Of a DNA stretch of 64,000 nucleotides, positions 62,149 through 64,000 are shown one piece after another. Both the position numbers and the translations under genes were made by a program. How positions within the stretch are numbered: position 1 is the first letter of the stretch; the number at the start of each line of letters is the position of its first letter. The notes under the pieces are model-generated. The model did not search any database and was not told the origin of the DNA. It worked only from the letters and a program-made list of their open reading frames with translations. This DNA comes from Nitrospirota bacterium. GTDB taxonomy: Bacteria; Nitrospirota; Nitrospiria; Nitrospirales; Nitrospiraceae. The DNA is taken from NCBI GenBank assembly GCA_016219645.1, contig JACRLR010000016.1, positions 62,001 through 126,000 on the forward strand, in the 5' to 3' direction.

Positions 62149-62919
62149 ATGAACCGAGCCATCTATCCCATTCTTTCCGGTGCCCTGGCGCAAGAACGTC
62201 AGATGCAGGTCTTCTCCAATAATATGGCGAATGTGAATACGGCCGGATTCAAACAGGACGGCCAGGCGTTCAAGGCGGTGATGGGGCGAGTCCAGATTGC
62301 CGCACCGATCTTTACGCCTTCAGCAGGATTTGGTCGGCAGATCGGCGTCAGTCCGTTCGGTCCGGCTGAGCGGGTGTTCACAGCACCCCACGCGGTTCGC
62401 ACATCGTTTGAGGCAGGTAGGATCAGAATCACCGGGAACCCCCTTGACGCGGCGATCCAGGGCAGCGGATTTTTCGAGATCAAGACTCCCCAGGGGGTTC
62501 GCTACACCAGGAACGGGATGTTCTCGCTGGATGCTCAGCGCCGATTGGTGACGAACCTGGGTTATCCGGTCATGGGCACAAAGGGGGAGATCAAGGTCCC
62601 GCCCGGCACGGTCCAGGTCAGTTCGCAAGGGGCGATCCATGTCGATGGACAACCAGTGGCGACGCTTAAAGTGATGGATTTCCCCGTGGATCAGATGCCG
62701 GAAAAACATCTCGAAGGGCTCTTCGCATCGGATGCCGCCACCGCGGCGAAGAATCCGCAAGTCCAGGGGGGCCACATCGAAGAGTCGAATGTGAATTCAA
62801 TCGGCGAGATGGTCAAAATGATTCAGGGTACGCGGAACTACGAGTCGTCGCAGAAGCTGATTCAAACCCTGGATCACATGGCGGAAATCTCGATCCGGGA
62901 CGTCGGTCGGGTGTTGTAA
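62149..62919 (+). CDS. flgF: Flagellar rod protein FlgF
   Basis: A 256-residue rod subunit: N-terminal MNRAIYPILSGALAQERQMQ, FSNNMANVNTAGFKQDG; core AAIQGSGFFEIKTPQGVRYT; C-terminal EESNVNSIGEMVKMIQGTRN and YESSQKLIQTLDHM. ATG 62149 with GAGAGGACACAC upstream. Paired with flgG directly downstream. Confidence 0.88.
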   Translation: MNRAIYPILSGALAQERQMQVFSNNMANVNTAGFKQDGQAFKAVMGRVQIAAPIFTPSAGFGRQIGVSPFGPAERVFTAPHAVRTSFEAGRIRITGNPLDAAIQGSGFFEIKTPQGVRYTRNGMFSLDAQRRLVTNLGYPVMGTKGEIKVPPGTVQVSSQGAIHVDGQPVATLKVMDFPVDQMPEKHLEGLFASDAATAAKNPQVQGGHIEESNVNSIGEMVKMIQGTRNYESSQKLIQTLDHMAEISIRDVGRVL

Positions 62920-62921
62920 AC

Positions 62922-62994
62922 ACGTGAAGCGTATCTCGTGAAGCGTCGTTCGTTTCCACTCGGACGTTTCACGCTTCACGAATCACGAGAGACG
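62922..62994. repeat. GTGAAGCG/CGCTTCAC-word hairpin (B-type)
   Basis: ACACGTGAAGCGTATCTCGT and GAAGCGTCGTTCG on the left; CACTCGGACGTTTCACGCTT and CACGAATCACGAGA on the right. It fills the flgF-flgG gap. Confidence 0.7.
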
Positions 62995-63007
62995 CAGGAG
63001 GGTTTGT

Positions 63008-63799
63008 ATGATTCGAGCGATGTGGACGGCGGCTACCGGAATGACCGCCCAACAGATCAATGTCGATACGATCGCGCACAATCTGGCGAACGTCAATACC
63101 AACTCGTTCAAGCGTAGTCGCGCAGAGTTTGCCGATTTGTTGTATCAAGTTCAACGCTTGCCTGGTACCAATGCGTCGAACGTCGGTGTCTTTCCCGTCG
63201 GCATCCAGATCGGGGCCGGAGTCCGCCCCGTGACGGTGGCCAAGGAATGGATGCAGGGAAATATGCGGCAGACGAACAACGAATTGGACATCGCGATCGA
63301 TGGCGCAGGCTTCTTCCAGGTCTCGCGGCCGGATGGAACGGTCATGTATACCCGCAACGGTTCGTTCAAGCGTGACAACGTCGGCAATCTGGTGACGGGA
63401 GACGGCGATCTTCTGAATCCCGTCATTACGATTCCGTCGGGGGCATTGAAACTCGACATCGGCCAAGACGGCACCGTATCCGTATTGCTTCCCGGTGTCA
63501 CCCAGGCATCGCAAGTGGGGCAGATCCAATTGACCCGGTTTGACAATCCATCGGGGCTTGTCGCGACGGGGAACAACCTCTTTCTGGATAGTTTCGCCTC
63601 CGGTCCTCCGTTGCAAGGCACCGGTGGTTTCTCGACCGGGTTCGGCACGATCCAACAGGGTTTCCTGGAAAGTTCCAACGTGAACCTGGCAGAGGAAATG
63701 GTCAACATGATCATTGCGCAACGCAGCTATGAAATTAACTCGAAGACGATTCAAGCTTCCGATGAAATGATGTCGATCGCGAACAATCTGAAGCGGTAA
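63008..63799 (+). CDS. flgG: Flagellar distal rod protein FlgG
   Basis: A 263-residue distal-rod protein: IRAMWTAATGMTAQQINVDT, IAHNLANVNTNSFKRSRAEF, LDIAIDGAGFFQVSRPDGTV and C-terminal ESSNVNLAEEMVNMIIAQRS. Start after CAGGAGGGTTTGT. Confidence 0.95.
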   Translation: MIRAMWTAATGMTAQQINVDTIAHNLANVNTNSFKRSRAEFADLLYQVQRLPGTNASNVGVFPVGIQIGAGVRPVTVAKEWMQGNMRQTNNELDIAIDGAGFFQVSRPDGTVMYTRNGSFKRDNVGNLVTGDGDLLNPVITIPSGALKLDIGQDGTVSVLLPGVTQASQVGQIQLTRFDNPSGLVATGNNLFLDSFASGPPLQGTGGFSTGFGTIQQGFLESSNVNLAEEMVNMIIAQRSYEINSKTIQASDEMMSIANNLKR

Positions 63800-63825
63800 G
63801 TCCGATTCAGGAAGGAGTCTTTTTC

Positions 63826-64000
63826 ATGACCGCACCTCGTGTACACATTCCGTTCGCCCTATCGACCGTCCTCTGGTTCTGGCCGCTCATGACGGAGGCG
63901 GCCACCCTGCAACAACCTCAAGCAGGATTCGTTGGAGAAACCGGACGGGAAGATCGCTCAGTCTTGAAGCGCAGTGAGTCAAGGCCCGCCCTTCAGCAAT
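63826..64000 (+). CDS. Exported protein, partial (probable FlgA)
   Basis: The first 58 residues of a gene cut by the window edge. A signal peptide (FALSTVLWFWPLMTEAA) is followed by a polar segment. GGAGT precedes ATG. The order flgF-flgG-flgA is common, so FlgA (P-ring chaperone) is likely, but the visible part has no diagnostic motif. Confidence 0.5.
   Translation, partial: MTAPRVHIPFALSTVLWFWPLMTEAATLQQPQAGFVGETGREDRSVLKRSESRPALQQ

Overview
The window is about 58-60% GC by eye and looks like the chromosome of a Nitrospira-type bacterium (phylum Nitrospirota). That placement is an inference from gene content (class I PPK2, bactofilin pair, RND and Pqi envelope systems, a FleQ/FleSR/sigma-54 flagellar cascade) and from the many short hairpin repeats. 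No rRNA or taxonomic marker is present.

Layout. 180-7401 holds a carbon and phosphate storage cassette: polyphosphate kinase 2, a GH63 glucosidase, a GH13 alpha-glucan enzyme, a SemiSWEET sugar porter, a decayed SulP transporter and an AI-2E/PerM family membrane protein. An MltF-like lytic transglycosylase (minus strand) and a GH15-like glucosidase follow. 11568-17777 is a complete RND efflux operon (adaptor, pump, outer-membrane channel). 18001-21476 is a Pqi-type lipid transport operon in which PqiA is split into two genes. 21683-26527 carries envelope and small genes: a META-domain protein, a LexA/S24-type self-cleaving repressor with a clear operator, two tiny proteins, tRNA-Met, two lipoproteins and a ferritin-like protein. 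26629-29966 (minus strand) is a bactofilin-bactofilin-HDOD-SthA cluster.

From 30319 to the end the window is regulatory and flagellar. It holds an orphan NarL/LuxR regulator, a FleQ-like sigma-54 activator, and a TPR protein followed by a FleS-type kinase and FleR-type regulator. Then come flgB-flgC-fliE-fliF-fliG-(REC-FliH)-fliI-fliJ-motE-like-fliK-flgD-flgE, fliL-fliM-fliN-fliO-fliP-fliQ-fliR-flhB-flhA-flhF-flhG-fliA, a degenerate GGDEF protein, flgF, flgG and the start of a secreted protein that is probably flgA. Two places show the same regulatory layout: a GTCA-N6-TGAC palindrome resembling a FleQ box about 110-120 bases upstream of a good sigma-54 -24/-12 element. One precedes the TPR-fleSR operon and one precedes fliL. 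This suggests that the FleQ-like protein drives both.

Three things stand out. (1) The gene in the fliH position encodes a full phosphorylatable receiver domain fused to FliH, which would link flagellar export to phosphorelay signalling. (2) Gaps between genes are filled by several families of low-complexity hairpins, each built from tandem copies of a 7-9 base word on one arm and its complement on the other; the commonest is a TGGTYTRTY / AACCARAYA hairpin found nine times. (3) A second repeat with conserved inverted ends (AGGATGCTGAAAAAG...CTTTTTCAGCATCCT) carries different hairpins as interchangeable cores. In the flagellar locus it begins exactly at the stop codon of five genes, so it may act as a mobile stop-plus-terminator module.
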